Origin: Microvirga soli
GTDB lineage: Bacteria; Pseudomonadota; Alphaproteobacteria; Rhizobiales; Beijerinckiaceae
Direction: 5' to 3'
DNA: 64,000 nt
Assembly: GCF_016734765.1 (NCBI RefSeq)
Contig: NZ_JAERQE010000022.1
Span: 1-64,000, forward strand
Program-made: the position numbers and the translations under genes
The notes under the pieces: model-generated
What the model was told of the DNA's origin: nothing
What the model saw: only the letters and a program-made list of their open reading frames with translations
Database searches by the model: none
Shown here: positions 34,991 to 42,902 of the stretch, piece after piece
Numbering within the stretch: position 1 is the first letter of the stretch
How the letters are laid out: each line of letters opens with the position of its first letter

Positions 34991-36432
34991 CGGCCTCCTT
35001 CGACTGGAATGAAAACGTCCTGCGCCATCACCGGGTGACCCGATGCGACGTCGGTCGCAGTGAATGCAATTGGCTGCCTGTCGTCGGCAGGAGCCGTGAC
35101 GAGCACGCGCCATTCGCGGGTCGTGTCAGGGGCGACCCTCACCGGGCCGTCCTCGCCGACGGTCTCGACGGTTGCGGCATGCAACCCGGAGACCTCCAGC
35201 CGGAATGAGCGTTCGACGCCAGCCTTGTTGTAGACCCGGACCGCGTAGCCGTTCCGGGTCCGTCCGTTGGAGAGCTTTACGGCAACCGGGTTGCGGTCGT
35301 GGATGACGGTGACCTTGGCGTCGCCCCTCGTCGAGAGGCCGACGCCCATGATGCCGATGAGCGCAATGACGGACAGACCGAGGCCGACGGTCTTCGGCCT
35401 GATCACCCGGCTGCGGACGAACTCCTTCCGGCGCTCCCGCTCGATGTTGGACCAAGCCACGTAGTCGATCAGGCCGCGAGGTCGGCCGAGCCTGGCCATC
35501 GTCGTGTCGCAGGCATCCACACACAGGCCGCAGTTGATGCAGGCGAAGTTCGGGCCCTCGCGGATGTCGATTCCGATCGGGCAGACGGTCACGCACTGCA
35601 TGCAGTCGACGCAGTCCCCGGCGGGTTCGCCCTTCGCCCTCAGCTCGGCCGCCTTCTTGGCGGATACGCGCGGCTCGCCCCGGTGGTCGCGGTAGTTGAC
35701 GGTCAGCGCCTCGGGATCCCAGATCGCGCCCTGGAGACGCGGCCACGGGCACATCCACGTGCAGACCTGTTCACGGGCAAAGCCGGCCAGGGTGTAGGTG
35801 GCGCAGGTCAGGATGCCGACCCACGCATAGGCGAGCACGGAGGCGCGGCCGGTCGCGAGATCGGCCAGAAGCGTCGGTGCGTCGGTGAAGTAGAGGACGA
35901 AGGCTCCCCCGGTGAGCATGGCGATGAGAAGCCAGGTCGCGTGCTTGAGCCCGATCTCGAGGATGCGCCTCGGCGTGAGCGGCGCCCCTTGCTTTCTCAG
36001 GCGCTCCCTGCGGTCGCCCTCGATCCAGCGCTCGACGAGAAGGAACAAGTCGGTCCAGACGGTCTGCGGACAGAAGTAGCCGCACCAGACGCGGCCCGCG
36101 ACGGCGTTGAGCCAGACGAGGACCAGGGTCGCCAAGACCAGCACGCCCGTGAGGTAGTACACCTCCTGGGGCCAGATCTCGATGAAGAAGAAATGAAGGC
36201 GTCCACGCTCGAGGTCGAGGAGCACGGCCTGGTTGGGCTGGCCGGGACCGCGGGACCATCGGATGAACGGCAGGACGTAATAGACGGCCAGGCAGACGAT
36301 CAGCGCGATCCACTTCAGGCGGCGGTAGCGGCCGGAAACGGACTGGGGAACGACCCGCTCCGTGATGACACCGCGCTTCGGCTTGCGAAGGTGGGCCCGT
36401 TCGGGCTTGAAGCTGATGTCGAGGGTGGCCAT
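34987..36432 (-). CDS. ccoG: CcoG/FixG-type ferredoxin-like membrane protein
   Basis: A 481-residue membrane protein: several helices, GYFCPQTVWTDLF (membrane Cys-Pro motif), CTWMCPWPRLQ, then two 4Fe-4S binding sites in CVDCMQCVTVCPIGIDI and CINCGLCVDACDTTM, and a C-terminal immunoglobulin-like FixG domain. CcoG reduces Cu(II) to Cu(I) for cytochrome cbb3 assembly in related bacteria. Here no cbb3 genes are nearby; it sits between pseudoazurin and nnrS, so supply of Cu(I) to NirK, NosZ or pseudoazurin is an attractive inference. ATG at 36432 gives the family start; a perfect hairpin (36453-36484) precedes it. Confidence 0.9.
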   Translation of the reverse strand: MATLDISFKPERAHLRKPKRGVITERVVPQSVSGRYRRLKWIALIVCLAVYYVLPFIRWSRGPGQPNQAVLLDLERGRLHFFFIEIWPQEVYYLTGVLVLATLVLVWLNAVAGRVWCGYFCPQTVWTDLFLLVERWIEGDRRERLRKQGAPLTPRRILEIGLKHATWLLIAMLTGGAFVLYFTDAPTLLADLATGRASVLAYAWVGILTCATYTLAGFAREQVCTWMCPWPRLQGAIWDPEALTVNYRDHRGEPRVSAKKAAELRAKGEPAGDCVDCMQCVTVCPIGIDIREGPNFACINCGLCVDACDTTMARLGRPRGLIDYVAWSNIERERRKEFVRSRVIRPKTVGLGLSVIALIGIMGVGLSTRGDAKVTVIHDRNPVAVKLSNGRTRNGYAVRVYNKAGVERSFRLEVSGLHAATVETVGEDGPVRVAPDTTREWRVLVTAPADDRQPIAFTATDVASGHPVMAQDVFIPVEGGR

Positions 36433-36452
36433 TGGGCGCTGCAAGGATGTTG

Positions 36453-36484
36453 GCGCCGCCGCGGCGTGATCGCCGCGGCGGCGC
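36453..36484. repeat. Perfect 14-bp GC hairpin between pseudoazurin and ccoG
   Basis: GCGCCGCCGCGGCG and CGCCGCGGCGGCGC pair perfectly around TGAT. No T-tract follows, so it is likely a stabiliser or partial terminator that keeps pseudoazurin mRNA more abundant than ccoG-nnrS. Confidence 0.7.
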
Positions 36485-36504
36485 AAGGGCCTCAAGGCAC
36501 GCCG

Positions 36505-36960
36505 TTACTTGGCGGCAGTCGTCGTCGAGGCGAGCTTGTCGAACAGGTTGGCGAAGGCCTGCTTGGCCTTGCCGGGGTGCGTGGCGGCCTTGGCCTGATC
36601 CACGTTGGCCGCATCCCCGACTACGATCATTCCGACCATGCCCATGCCGTAGTGCGGCTTGCACTTGTAGCCGTACACGCCCGGCTTGTCGAAGGTGACG
36701 GCCAGTTCCTCGTTGACCTTGCCGACGAACTTCTGCCCGCCTTCCGGCACCATGGCATCGACGGTCTCGACGTTGTGGCCCTTGTCGGCGGCCACGAACT
36801 TCACCGTGTCGCCGGGATTGATCTTCACGAACGCGGGCTCGAACACCATGACGCCTTCGGTGCCCTTGTTGAGCATCTTCACCTCGACCTCGGCGGCGCC
36901 GGCCGCACTTGCGAATCCGAGGGCCGCCACGAGAGCGCCGAGCACGACAACCTTTTTCAT
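36505..36960 (-). CDS. Pseudoazurin
   Basis: A 151-residue periplasmic blue copper protein with a signal peptide (cleavage near AGAAE, residue 23). Type 1 copper ligands are visible: His62 (GHNVET), Cys100, His103 and Met108 in YKCKPHYGMGM. Pseudoazurin gives electrons to NirK and NosZ. The C-terminus (PGKAKQAFANLFDKLAS) is typical. The ATG at 36960 is about 45 bases downstream of the transcription start predicted from the NNR box at 37040-37053, with TATGAC as -10 (37012-37017). Confidence 0.93.
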   Translation of the reverse strand: MKKVVVLGALVAALGFASAAGAAEVEVKMLNKGTEGVMVFEPAFVKINPGDTVKFVAADKGHNVETVDAMVPEGGQKFVGKVNEELAVTFDKPGVYGYKCKPHYGMGMVGMIVVGDAANVDQAKAATHPGKAKQAFANLFDKLASTTTAAK

Positions 36961-37039
36961 GGTCCTTCTCCTTGGTTGAGACCTGCGAGCCTCACCGGCT
37001 CTTGAGGAAAAGTCATACGCCTCCTTGTGGCGGACCTGT

Positions 37040-37053
37040 TTGATCTGACGCAA
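37040..37053. promoter_or_regulatory. NNR-type box, pseudoazurin-ccoG-nnrS promoter
   Basis: TTGATCTGACGCAA fits TTG-N8-CAA. Its centre is 41.5 bases from the expected leftward transcription start (about 37005), and TATGAC lies exactly at -10 on the minus strand. Class II activation by the adjacent Crp/FNR protein is likely. Confidence 0.7.
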
Positions 37054-37306
37054 ACTGGGAGACGTTCTTCGTCGAAACCTCCGGAAGCGTGCTCCATTCC
37101 CATGACAAGGATGCGCGGCCTTGAGGTGCATCAATTCGGCAGGGTCGGCACCATGGTAAGTGATGCTGGGCAACGATTACGGTGATGGTCCTCGTCCAAG
37201 TCGGCCTGAGGTGGATCCGTGAGATCCACGCACGGCCGGGGCGTGATCTCCCTCCACCCTGAGATACCATTGACCTGACGCTCGAATGAGAAATGGAAGC
37301 CGCAGA

Positions 37307-38005
37307 ATGCCGAACCTGGACAAGTCGCTCGTGGCCGATCTTCCGATGTTCGCGGGCGTGGAGCCGGACGATCTCAACGACATCCTCCGGGAAGCGCAAT
37401 CGATCCGCTACCAGAAGGGGACGAGCGTCTTCCAGCAGGACGAGGAGGCACGCTCCTTCTTCATCCTTCTCCATGGGCACTTGAGGGTCATGAAGGTCAC
37501 ACCCGACGGGCAGCAGGTCGTGGTCCGTTACGTGACGCCCGGCGAGATCTTCGGGATCGCCATGGCCATGGGGCGCACCACTTACCCGGCCACGGCCCTC
37601 GCGGTCGTGGACAGCCTCGCCCTCGTTTGGCCGTCTGCGGCCTGGCCCCGCCTCGTCGCGAAGAATCCTTCGCTCGCCGTCAATACGATCCAGACCGTCG
37701 GAAGCCGCCTTCAGGACGCCCACACCCGGGTCGTCGAGATGTCGACCGAGCAGGTCGAGAGGCGCGTCGCCCACGCGCTCCTGCGCCTCGCCAAGCAGGC
37801 CGGGCGCAAGGGCGAGGATGGAATCCAGATCGATTTTCCGATCTCACGTCAGGACGTCGCGGAGATGACGGGAACCACGCTGCACACGGTCAGCCGCATC
37901 CTGAGCGCGTGGGAGGACCAGGGCCTCGTCGAGAGCGGACGGCAAAGGATCTCGATCCGCGACCCGCACAAGCTGTTCATCCTTGCCGAGCGCCCGTCGG
38001 ACTGA
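37307..38005 (+). CDS. Crp/FNR-family regulator of denitrification (NnrR/DNR type)
   Basis: A 232-residue protein: cyclic-nucleotide-binding-like beta-roll (about 10-125, LPMFAGVEPDDLNDIL, GEIFGIAMAMG), dimer helix, and a winged HTH (ISRQDVAEMTGTTLHTVSRILSAWEDQGLV). It lacks the N-terminal cysteine cluster of FNR, which fits the NO-sensing NNR/DNR groups that bind haem. ATG at 37307 preceded by GGAAG; an ATG at 37286 has no binding site. It lies in the middle of the island, and nine TTG-N8-CAA sites around it are its probable targets. Divergent from pseudoazurin. Confidence 0.88.
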   Translation: MPNLDKSLVADLPMFAGVEPDDLNDILREAQSIRYQKGTSVFQQDEEARSFFILLHGHLRVMKVTPDGQQVVVRYVTPGEIFGIAMAMGRTTYPATALAVVDSLALVWPSAAWPRLVAKNPSLAVNTIQTVGSRLQDAHTRVVEMSTEQVERRVAHALLRLAKQAGRKGEDGIQIDFPISRQDVAEMTGTTLHTVSRILSAWEDQGLVESGRQRISIRDPHKLFILAERPSD

Positions 38006-38017
38006 GTCCCTCTCACC

Positions 38018-38272
38018 TCATGTGGGCCAGCGGGCAGTAATGGGTGTGGACCCGTCCCGGGCTGGGGGAACGGACCCCTGCGCGATGATGGCCCTCAGGT
38101 CGGCCAGGAATTCCGCCTGATCGACGCCATGCTCGCGGCAGGCGTCGGCCACGGTGTGGAAGCAGGCAATCGGGCAGCCGACGCAATGCATCCTGTGGTT
38201 CAAGAAGGCCCGGATCGTCATGGGCCAGCGCCGCATGATGTCGTCGACGAGCTGGGTGGGTTCAAGGGGCAT
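38018..38272 (-). CDS. DUF1858 domain protein
   Basis: An 84-residue cytoplasmic protein with the DUF1858 pattern: RRWPMTIRAFLNHRMHCVGCPIACFHTV with the CxxC pair, then VADACREHGVDQAEFLADL. These small proteins accompany hybrid-cluster proteins and denitrification genes and may bind a metal or sulphur ligand. The ATG at 38272 is chosen: it has GGAGG five bases upstream, and the promoter set by the NNR box at 38338-38351 would start transcription near 38303, too close to a second ATG at 38305. It is divergent from the DUF2249-nnrU genes. Confidence 0.82.
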   Translation of the reverse strand: MPLEPTQLVDDIMRRWPMTIRAFLNHRMHCVGCPIACFHTVADACREHGVDQAEFLADLRAIIAQGSVPPARDGSTPITARWPT

Positions 38273-38337
38273 GATGGCCTCCGCGCCGATGGTTCGATTG
38301 GACATGCCCCATCCTGCCGGTTTTCCGCTGCCATTCT

Positions 38338-38351
38338 TTGCGCGGCATCAA
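38338..38351. promoter_or_regulatory. NNR-type box, DUF1858 promoter
   Basis: TTGCGCGGCATCAA fits TTG-N8-CAA. It is one of two sites in the divergent gap between the DUF1858 and DUF2249 genes; spacing to the DUF1858 ATG suits a class II promoter. Confidence 0.6.
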
Positions 38352-38386
38352 CGAGGCGAAGGAAGCGGACACGCCGGCGCCATTGT

Positions 38387-38400
38387 TTGAGGTGGAGCAA
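38387..38400. promoter_or_regulatory. NNR-type box, DUF2249-nnrU promoter
   Basis: TTGAGGTGGAGCAA fits TTG-N8-CAA and is almost the same as the norE site (39876-39889). It is the likely activator site for the rightward DUF2249-nnrU transcript; the leader would be about 165 bases. Confidence 0.6.
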
Positions 38401-38600
38401 AGAAGCGGAAGCGCTGATGGGCGAGGGTCCCGGCCGTCGAAGGAGGGCCGTCATCGCGGATGCGCGGGAGCGCTCCTACCCGGTTCGGGAATGCACCCTC
38501 CATCGAGGCCACCCTCGCCCGGGATCCGCAGGGGTACCCGGACCTCACCAACCGACCGCGGCCGGGACCTGCCCGGCTGCCTGCCAAGGAACGCTTGCCG

Positions 38601-38849
38601 ATGTGCAGTTGCAACGTCACCGAGACCGTCATCGATCTCCGCCAGATCATGCCGCGGATGCGGCACTCCCTGATCTTCGGAACCTTCGACCAGTTGGACG
38701 AGGGAGAGAGCTTCCTGCTCGTGAACGATCATGACCCGAGGCCCCTCCTCTACCAGTTCGGCGTCAACTGTCCGGGTGCCTTCGACTGGGACTACGTCGC
38801 GAAGGGACCCGATCTATGGAAGGTGCGCATCAGCCGCGAAGCGGCCTGA
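38601..38849 (+). CDS. DUF2249 domain protein
   Basis: An 82-residue small soluble protein: VIDLRQIMPRMRHSLIFGTFDQLDEGESFLLVNDHDPRPLLYQF reads as the DUF2249 start, then PGAFDWDYVAKGPDLWKVRISR, the typical TusA-like ending. The family is common in nor/nnr clusters; its exact work is unknown. ATG at 38601 has AAGGA ten bases upstream. The nnrU gene follows after 90 bases. Confidence 0.83.
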   Translation: MCSCNVTETVIDLRQIMPRMRHSLIFGTFDQLDEGESFLLVNDHDPRPLLYQFGVNCPGAFDWDYVAKGPDLWKVRISREAA

Positions 38850-38939
38850 GGCAGCATGCCCGCAAGCAGCCCCAACGCGGAGCCTCGAGCGGCTCCGCGT
38901 CACCTCTCCCTTGCCGGACACAACCCGGAAGCGTCGCCC

Positions 38940-39632
38940 ATGACCGAGTTTCACATTGCCATGGCCGTCTTCCTCGCGGCTCACCTGATACCGGCCAGCC
39001 CCGGCCTTCGGTCGCGCCTGATCGGCTTGATGGGAAGAGCGACCTACCTCACCGCCTACTCGCTCCTGTCCCTCGGACTGCTCGCATGGCTCACCCTGGC
39101 TGCCCAGCCGGCGGTGACGGTCCTGCTCTGGGATCCCGCTCCCTGGCAGCGGCATGTGCCCTTCCTCGCCATGCCGGTCGCCGCGTTCCTCCTGATCGCC
39201 GGTCTCGCGTGGCCCAATCCGCTCTCGATCTCGCTGCGGAGCGGCGAGGAGCCCGGCCCGATCGTCGCCGTCACGCACCATCCCGTCCTCTGGGGTTTCC
39301 TGATCTGGGCGGCATCGCACGTCCCGCCGAACGGAAGCCTCGTCGTGGTCCTCCTTTTCAGCGGGATGGCCGCGTTCTCGATCCTGGGTTTCTTCCTGCT
39401 TGACCTCAATGCCCGCAGGCGCATGGGCGCCAACCGTTGGCACGCCCGAAGCGCCGGGACGTCGATAATCCCGTTCACGGCACTATTGCAGTGGCGGTCT
39501 TCATGGACATCGCTGCGTCCCCAGAGGCTGCCCGCCCTGATCGCAGTCGGCGCCTGTGCCTGGTTCATCCTCCAGGGCCATGCGCTCCTCATCGGACCCG
39601 ACCCCCTCGCGGGCCTTCTCGCAATGCGGTAG
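38940..39632 (+). CDS. nnrU: NnrU family membrane protein
   Basis: A 230-residue protein with about six helices and the NnrU core (LIPASPGLRSRLIGLMGRATYLTAYSLLSL, RNPLS-like WPNPLSISL, VAVTHHPVLWGFLIWAASHV). NnrU is required for nitrite and NO reduction in Rhodobacter, and relatives act in haem or NO handling. The start ATG at 38940 gives the family N-terminus; an upstream open frame is not coding. It likely shares the NNR-driven transcript with the DUF2249 gene. Confidence 0.86.
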   Translation: MTEFHIAMAVFLAAHLIPASPGLRSRLIGLMGRATYLTAYSLLSLGLLAWLTLAAQPAVTVLLWDPAPWQRHVPFLAMPVAAFLLIAGLAWPNPLSISLRSGEEPGPIVAVTHHPVLWGFLIWAASHVPPNGSLVVVLLFSGMAAFSILGFFLLDLNARRRMGANRWHARSAGTSIIPFTALLQWRSSWTSLRPQRLPALIAVGACAWFILQGHALLIGPDPLAGLLAMR

Positions 39633-39658
39633 GCATCGCCAGTCCCGCGGGAACCTCG

Positions 39659-39814
39659 CTACTGGGTCAGGAACAGGGTGACCGCGATGGCTACCGACAT
39701 CGTCACCGCCGCGACGGTGCCGCTCAGGCGCAGCACGCCCATCCTGTGAAGCATCACCGCGAAGATGACGATGAGCGGTGTCGCCATCACCAGTCCGACC
39801 TGTGCATCCGTCAT
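39659..39814 (-). CDS. Small 51-residue membrane protein divergent from norE
   Basis: A short protein, VGLVMATPLIVIFAVMLHRMGVLRL then TVAAVTMSVAIAVTLFL, which is two hydrophobic helices with a short basic hinge and no signal cleavage site. AGGAGAG lies eight bases before the ATG. It is transcribed away from norE and shares the NNR box at 39876-39889; the predicted transcription start near 39841 lies 27 bases before the ATG. No family recognised; a small Nor assembly or stabilising subunit is possible. Confidence 0.6.
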   Translation of the reverse strand: MTDAQVGLVMATPLIVIFAVMLHRMGVLRLSGTVAAVTMSVAIAVTLFLTQ

Positions 39815-39875
39815 GATTGCTCTCTCCTGTTCATGGGTTTCCATCCCTCTATGGACCGGAACGTCAGTACGTTGT

Positions 39876-39889
39876 TTGAGGCAGCGCAA
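39876..39889. promoter_or_regulatory. NNR-type box, norEF / small membrane protein divergon
   Basis: TTGAGGCAGCGCAA fits TTG-N8-CAA. A single box serves both directions: leftward to the 51-residue protein, rightward to norE (TAAGGA at -10, 39912-39917). Confidence 0.65.
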
Positions 39890-39920
39890 CGAGAATGTCG
39901 GATGGGCGCCGTAAGGATCG

Positions 39921-40517
39921 ATGTCGGCAAGTACGGAATGGCTGGAAACGATGGACGCTGCGCGAGAGGACAGGCCCTGGGGGGCGCTGTCCGACCTGCC
40001 GGGACACCCGATGATGTGGGTGCTCATCCTGACTGAGGTCGTCACCTTCGGACTTCTTCTTGCGACGTTCGCCGTCACGGGAGCCGTTCGGCCCGGCGTC
40101 TTCGCGGCCGGCCGGGCGCAGCTCGATCCCGTCCTCGGCGGCGTGAACACCATCGTCCTGATCACCAGCGGTTGGCTGGCCGCATTGGCCGTCGAGGCCC
40201 GCATGATCGAACGCCGGAGGTCGGCGCGGCTGCTGCTCGCCGGAGCGGCGGCCCTGGGCTGCGTCTTCATCGCCGTCAAGGTCGTGGAATACGCGGCCAA
40301 GGTCCAGGCCGGCATCGGCCTGGAGACCGACACGTTCTTCACGCTCTACTTCCTGATCACCGGATTCCACCTTCTCCACGTCGTGCTCGGGATCGTCATG
40401 ATCGCGGCAGTCGTGTTGCACGACAGCCCGGAGAACCTGAAGACCGGCACGGCCTTCTGGCACATGGTCGACCTCGTCTGGGTCGTGATGTACCCGCTGG
40501 TCTACCTGGTCGGATGA
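39921..40517 (+). CDS. norE: NorE, cytochrome c oxidase subunit III-like
   Basis: A 198-residue protein with five helices: HPMMWVLILTEVVTFGLLLATFAV, IVLITSGWLAALAVEA, LYFLITGFHLLHVVLGIVM (oxidase III motif) and WHMVDLVWVVMYPLVY. NorE is not part of the purified NO reductase but is needed for full activity. ATG at 39921 has AGGA, but the rightward transcription start predicted from the NNR box (about 39924) makes the ATG at 39951 (188 residues) a serious alternative. norF follows four bases later. Confidence 0.88.
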   Translation: MSASTEWLETMDAAREDRPWGALSDLPGHPMMWVLILTEVVTFGLLLATFAVTGAVRPGVFAAGRAQLDPVLGGVNTIVLITSGWLAALAVEARMIERRRSARLLLAGAAALGCVFIAVKVVEYAAKVQAGIGLETDTFFTLYFLITGFHLLHVVLGIVMIAAVVLHDSPENLKTGTAFWHMVDLVWVVMYPLVYLVG

Positions 40518-40521
40518 CGCC

Positions 40522-40797
40522 ATGACCTGCATTGCCGCACGCCGGGCGACACGCGCTTGGATCCTGCTCGTCCTGCTCACCATCCTCAGCATGATCGCCG
40601 GGCATGCGGGAGCGGGAGGCCTCGTCGGCAGCGGCATCGTGCTGACGGCGACCGTCGCCAAGGGACGGTGGATGCTGATGGACTTCCTCAAGCTCCGTGA
40701 TGTTCCGCCCGGCTGGCGGATCGCGCTGTCGTCGTGGCTCATCCTGGTTGCCGCCTTGGCCTGGATCGCCGCGGCGGCCCCCCTGTTGCACGGCTGA
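40522..40797 (+). CDS. norF: NorF-like subunit (cytochrome oxidase subunit IV family)
   Basis: A 91-residue protein with three hydrophobic helices, RAWILLVLLTILSMIAGHAG, GSGIVLTATVAKGRWMLMDFLKLRDVPPGW (with a charged loop) and SSWLILVAALAWIAAAAP. The FMDFLKLR-type loop is typical of NorF/COX4 proteins. Four bases separate it from norE. It probably assists NO reductase assembly. Confidence 0.82.
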   Translation: MTCIAARRATRAWILLVLLTILSMIAGHAGAGGLVGSGIVLTATVAKGRWMLMDFLKLRDVPPGWRIALSSWLILVAALAWIAAAAPLLHG

Positions 40798-40819
40798 CGA
40801 GGGCACTCCCCTCCGGAGC

Positions 40820-40833
40820 TTGTGCCAGAGCAA
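40820..40833. promoter_or_regulatory. NNR-type box, norCBQD promoter
   Basis: TTGTGCCAGAGCAA fits TTG-N8-CAA. TACGTT lies at the expected -10 (40855-40860), giving a start near 40868 and a 156-base leader before norC. Confidence 0.7.
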
Positions 40834-41023
40834 AGAACGCTCCGTCCGCTCCTGTACGTTGCCGACCATCCGCTCCGCGCGGCAAGCGACTTCACTGCCA
40901 GGCATCAGCCATGTTCACCCGTTTCCTTCAGATGGCCCATTCCCGGAGCCCGCCCCGGCACCTCCGACACGGCGGCCCGCACCGCACCTCCTACCTCCCT
41001 GCCCGATCAAGAAGGATCGCGTG

Positions 41024-41476
41024 ATGGCTGAAGTCCTCACCAAATCGGCGGCAAGAAACGTGTTCTACGGGGGCTCGTTCTTCTTCTTCGCCATCTTCGT
41101 GGGCCTGACCGCCCACAGCCACTACTACATGAACACCACATCGACGGACGTCTCGACGCTGACGTCCTCCGTCGCCCGCGGCAAGCACGTGTGGGAGAGG
41201 AACTCCTGCATCAACTGCCATTCGATCCTCGGCGAAGGCGCCTACTTCGCCCCCGAGCTCGGCAACGTCTGGGACCGCTACGGCGGCAGGGAGGATCCGG
41301 CAGGAGCTCGCGAGACCCTGAAGGCCTGGATGGGCGCACAGCCCACCGGGATCGAGGGCCGGCGCCAGATGCCGCAGTTCAACCTGACCGACCAGGAACT
41401 CAACGATCTCGCAGACTTCCTGGAATGGACCGACCGCATCAAGACCCAGAACTGGCCACCCAACAAAGCCGGCTGA
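41024..41476 (+). CDS. norC: Nitric oxide reductase subunit C
   Basis: A 150-residue membrane-anchored cytochrome c: one N-terminal helix (VFYGGSFFFFAIFVGL), haem motif CINCH (Cys62, Cys65, His66) and the distal Met in RRQMPQFNL. It carries electrons to NorB on the periplasmic side. AAGGA precedes the ATG; norB starts 16 bases later. Confidence 0.95.
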   Translation: MAEVLTKSAARNVFYGGSFFFFAIFVGLTAHSHYYMNTTSTDVSTLTSSVARGKHVWERNSCINCHSILGEGAYFAPELGNVWDRYGGREDPAGARETLKAWMGAQPTGIEGRRQMPQFNLTDQELNDLADFLEWTDRIKTQNWPPNKAG

Positions 41477-41492
41477 GAGGGGAATCGTCATC

Positions 41493-42839
41493 ATGAAATA
41501 CCAGACGCAAAAGGTGGCCCTGCTCTATTTCTACGGAGCGCTGGCCCTGTTCATCGCCCAGGTCCTGTTCGGCGTCCTCGCCGGCACGATCTATGTCCTG
41601 CCCAATACCCTGTCCGAGCTTCTGCCGTTCAACGTCGTCAGGATGATCCACACCAACGCGCTGATCGTGTGGCTGCTGATCGGGTTCATGGGCGCGACCT
41701 ACTACCTGATCCCGGAGGAGACCGAGAACGAGCTCTTCAGCCCGCTTCTTGCGAAAATCCAGTTCTGGATGTTCTTCGGCGCAGCAGGCGTCGCGGTGGT
41801 GGGATACCTGTTCAAGATCCACGAGGGCCGCGAGTTCCTGGAGCAGCCCTTCATCATCAAGGTCGGCATCGTCGTCGTGTGCCTCATGTTCCTGTTCAAC
41901 ATCACCATGACGGCGCTCAAGGGACGCAAGACGGTGGTGACCAACATCCTGCTCTTCGGGCTGTGGGGCGTGGCGATCTTCTTCCTGTTCTCCTTCTACA
42001 ACCCCTCGAACCTTGCGGTGGACAAGATGTACTGGTGGTACGTCGTGCACCTGTGGGTCGAGGGCGTGTGGGAGCTGATCATGGCCTCCGTGCTCGCCTT
42101 CCTGATGATCAAGCTCAACGGCATCGACCGCGAGGTCGTCGAGAAGTGGCTCTACGTCATCGTCGGCATGGCGCTGTTCTCCGGCATCCTGGGCACCGGC
42201 CACCACTTCTACTGGATCGGCGCTCCCGGCTACTGGCAGTGGATCGGCTCGCTGTTCTCGACGCTTGAGGTCGCACCCTTCTTCACCATGGTCATCTTCA
42301 CCGTCCAGATGACCTGGAAGGCGGGCCGCAAGCACCCGAACCGCGCGGCCCTGCTGTGGTCGATCGGCTGCTCGGTGATGGCATTCTTCGGCGCGGGCGT
42401 CTGGGGCTTCCTGCACACCCTATCGTCGGTGAACTACTACACCCATGGCACGCAGGTCACCGCCGCCCATGGCCACCTCGCCTTCTTCGGTGCGTACGTG
42501 ATGCTGAACCTCGCCGTGATGACCTATGCCATGCCGCAGATCCTTGGCCGCGCTCCGTACAATCAGATGCTGTGCATCGTTAGCTTCTGGATCATGTGCA
42601 CGGCGATGTCGGTGATGACCTTCGCGCTCACCTTCGCGGGCGTCATCCAGGTCCACCTGCAACGCGTGCTCGGGCAGTCGTACATGGACGTCCAGGATCA
42701 GCTCGCGCTGTTCTACTGGATCCGCCTCGGCTCCGGCGTGTTCGTGCTGATCTCGGCGATCATGTTCGTCTACGCGGTGTTCGTTCCCGGCCGCGAGAAG
42801 GCCCCGCGCCTGACGCAAGGTCTCCAGCCTGCCGAGTAA
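41493..42839 (+). CDS. norB: Nitric oxide reductase subunit B
   Basis: A 448-residue, 12-helix haem-copper oxidase relative. Metal-ligand regions are visible: RMIHTNALIVW (haem His), HLWVEGVWEL with the NOR glutamate, TGHHFYWIGAP (FeB histidines), and HGTQVTAAHGHLAFFGAY. With NorC it reduces NO to N2O. The length and C-terminus match cNorB rather than the quinol-type fusion. norQ begins 63 bases downstream. Confidence 0.97.
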   Translation: MKYQTQKVALLYFYGALALFIAQVLFGVLAGTIYVLPNTLSELLPFNVVRMIHTNALIVWLLIGFMGATYYLIPEETENELFSPLLAKIQFWMFFGAAGVAVVGYLFKIHEGREFLEQPFIIKVGIVVVCLMFLFNITMTALKGRKTVVTNILLFGLWGVAIFFLFSFYNPSNLAVDKMYWWYVVHLWVEGVWELIMASVLAFLMIKLNGIDREVVEKWLYVIVGMALFSGILGTGHHFYWIGAPGYWQWIGSLFSTLEVAPFFTMVIFTVQMTWKAGRKHPNRAALLWSIGCSVMAFFGAGVWGFLHTLSSVNYYTHGTQVTAAHGHLAFFGAYVMLNLAVMTYAMPQILGRAPYNQMLCIVSFWIMCTAMSVMTFALTFAGVIQVHLQRVLGQSYMDVQDQLALFYWIRLGSGVFVLISAIMFVYAVFVPGREKAPRLTQGLQPAE

Positions 42840-42902
42840 GCCCTCCGGGGCGGCCGGCCCGTGGTTGCCCCGAACTCCCCACCATGTTTTGAGGATTGAT
42901 CG

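Noticed and set aside
33278-35038. Long open frame on the plus strand across nnrS
   Set aside because: It is the antisense of the NnrS gene, rich in Arg/Pro/Gly/Asp without any domain; high GC opens such frames.
36453-36484. Hairpin as a true operon-ending terminator
   Set aside because: No T-tract on the minus strand and ccoG has no own promoter or NNR box; read-through is likely.
35299-37005. Long open frame on the plus strand across ccoG and pseudoazurin
   Set aside because: It runs opposite to two clearly recognised genes with conserved metal motifs.
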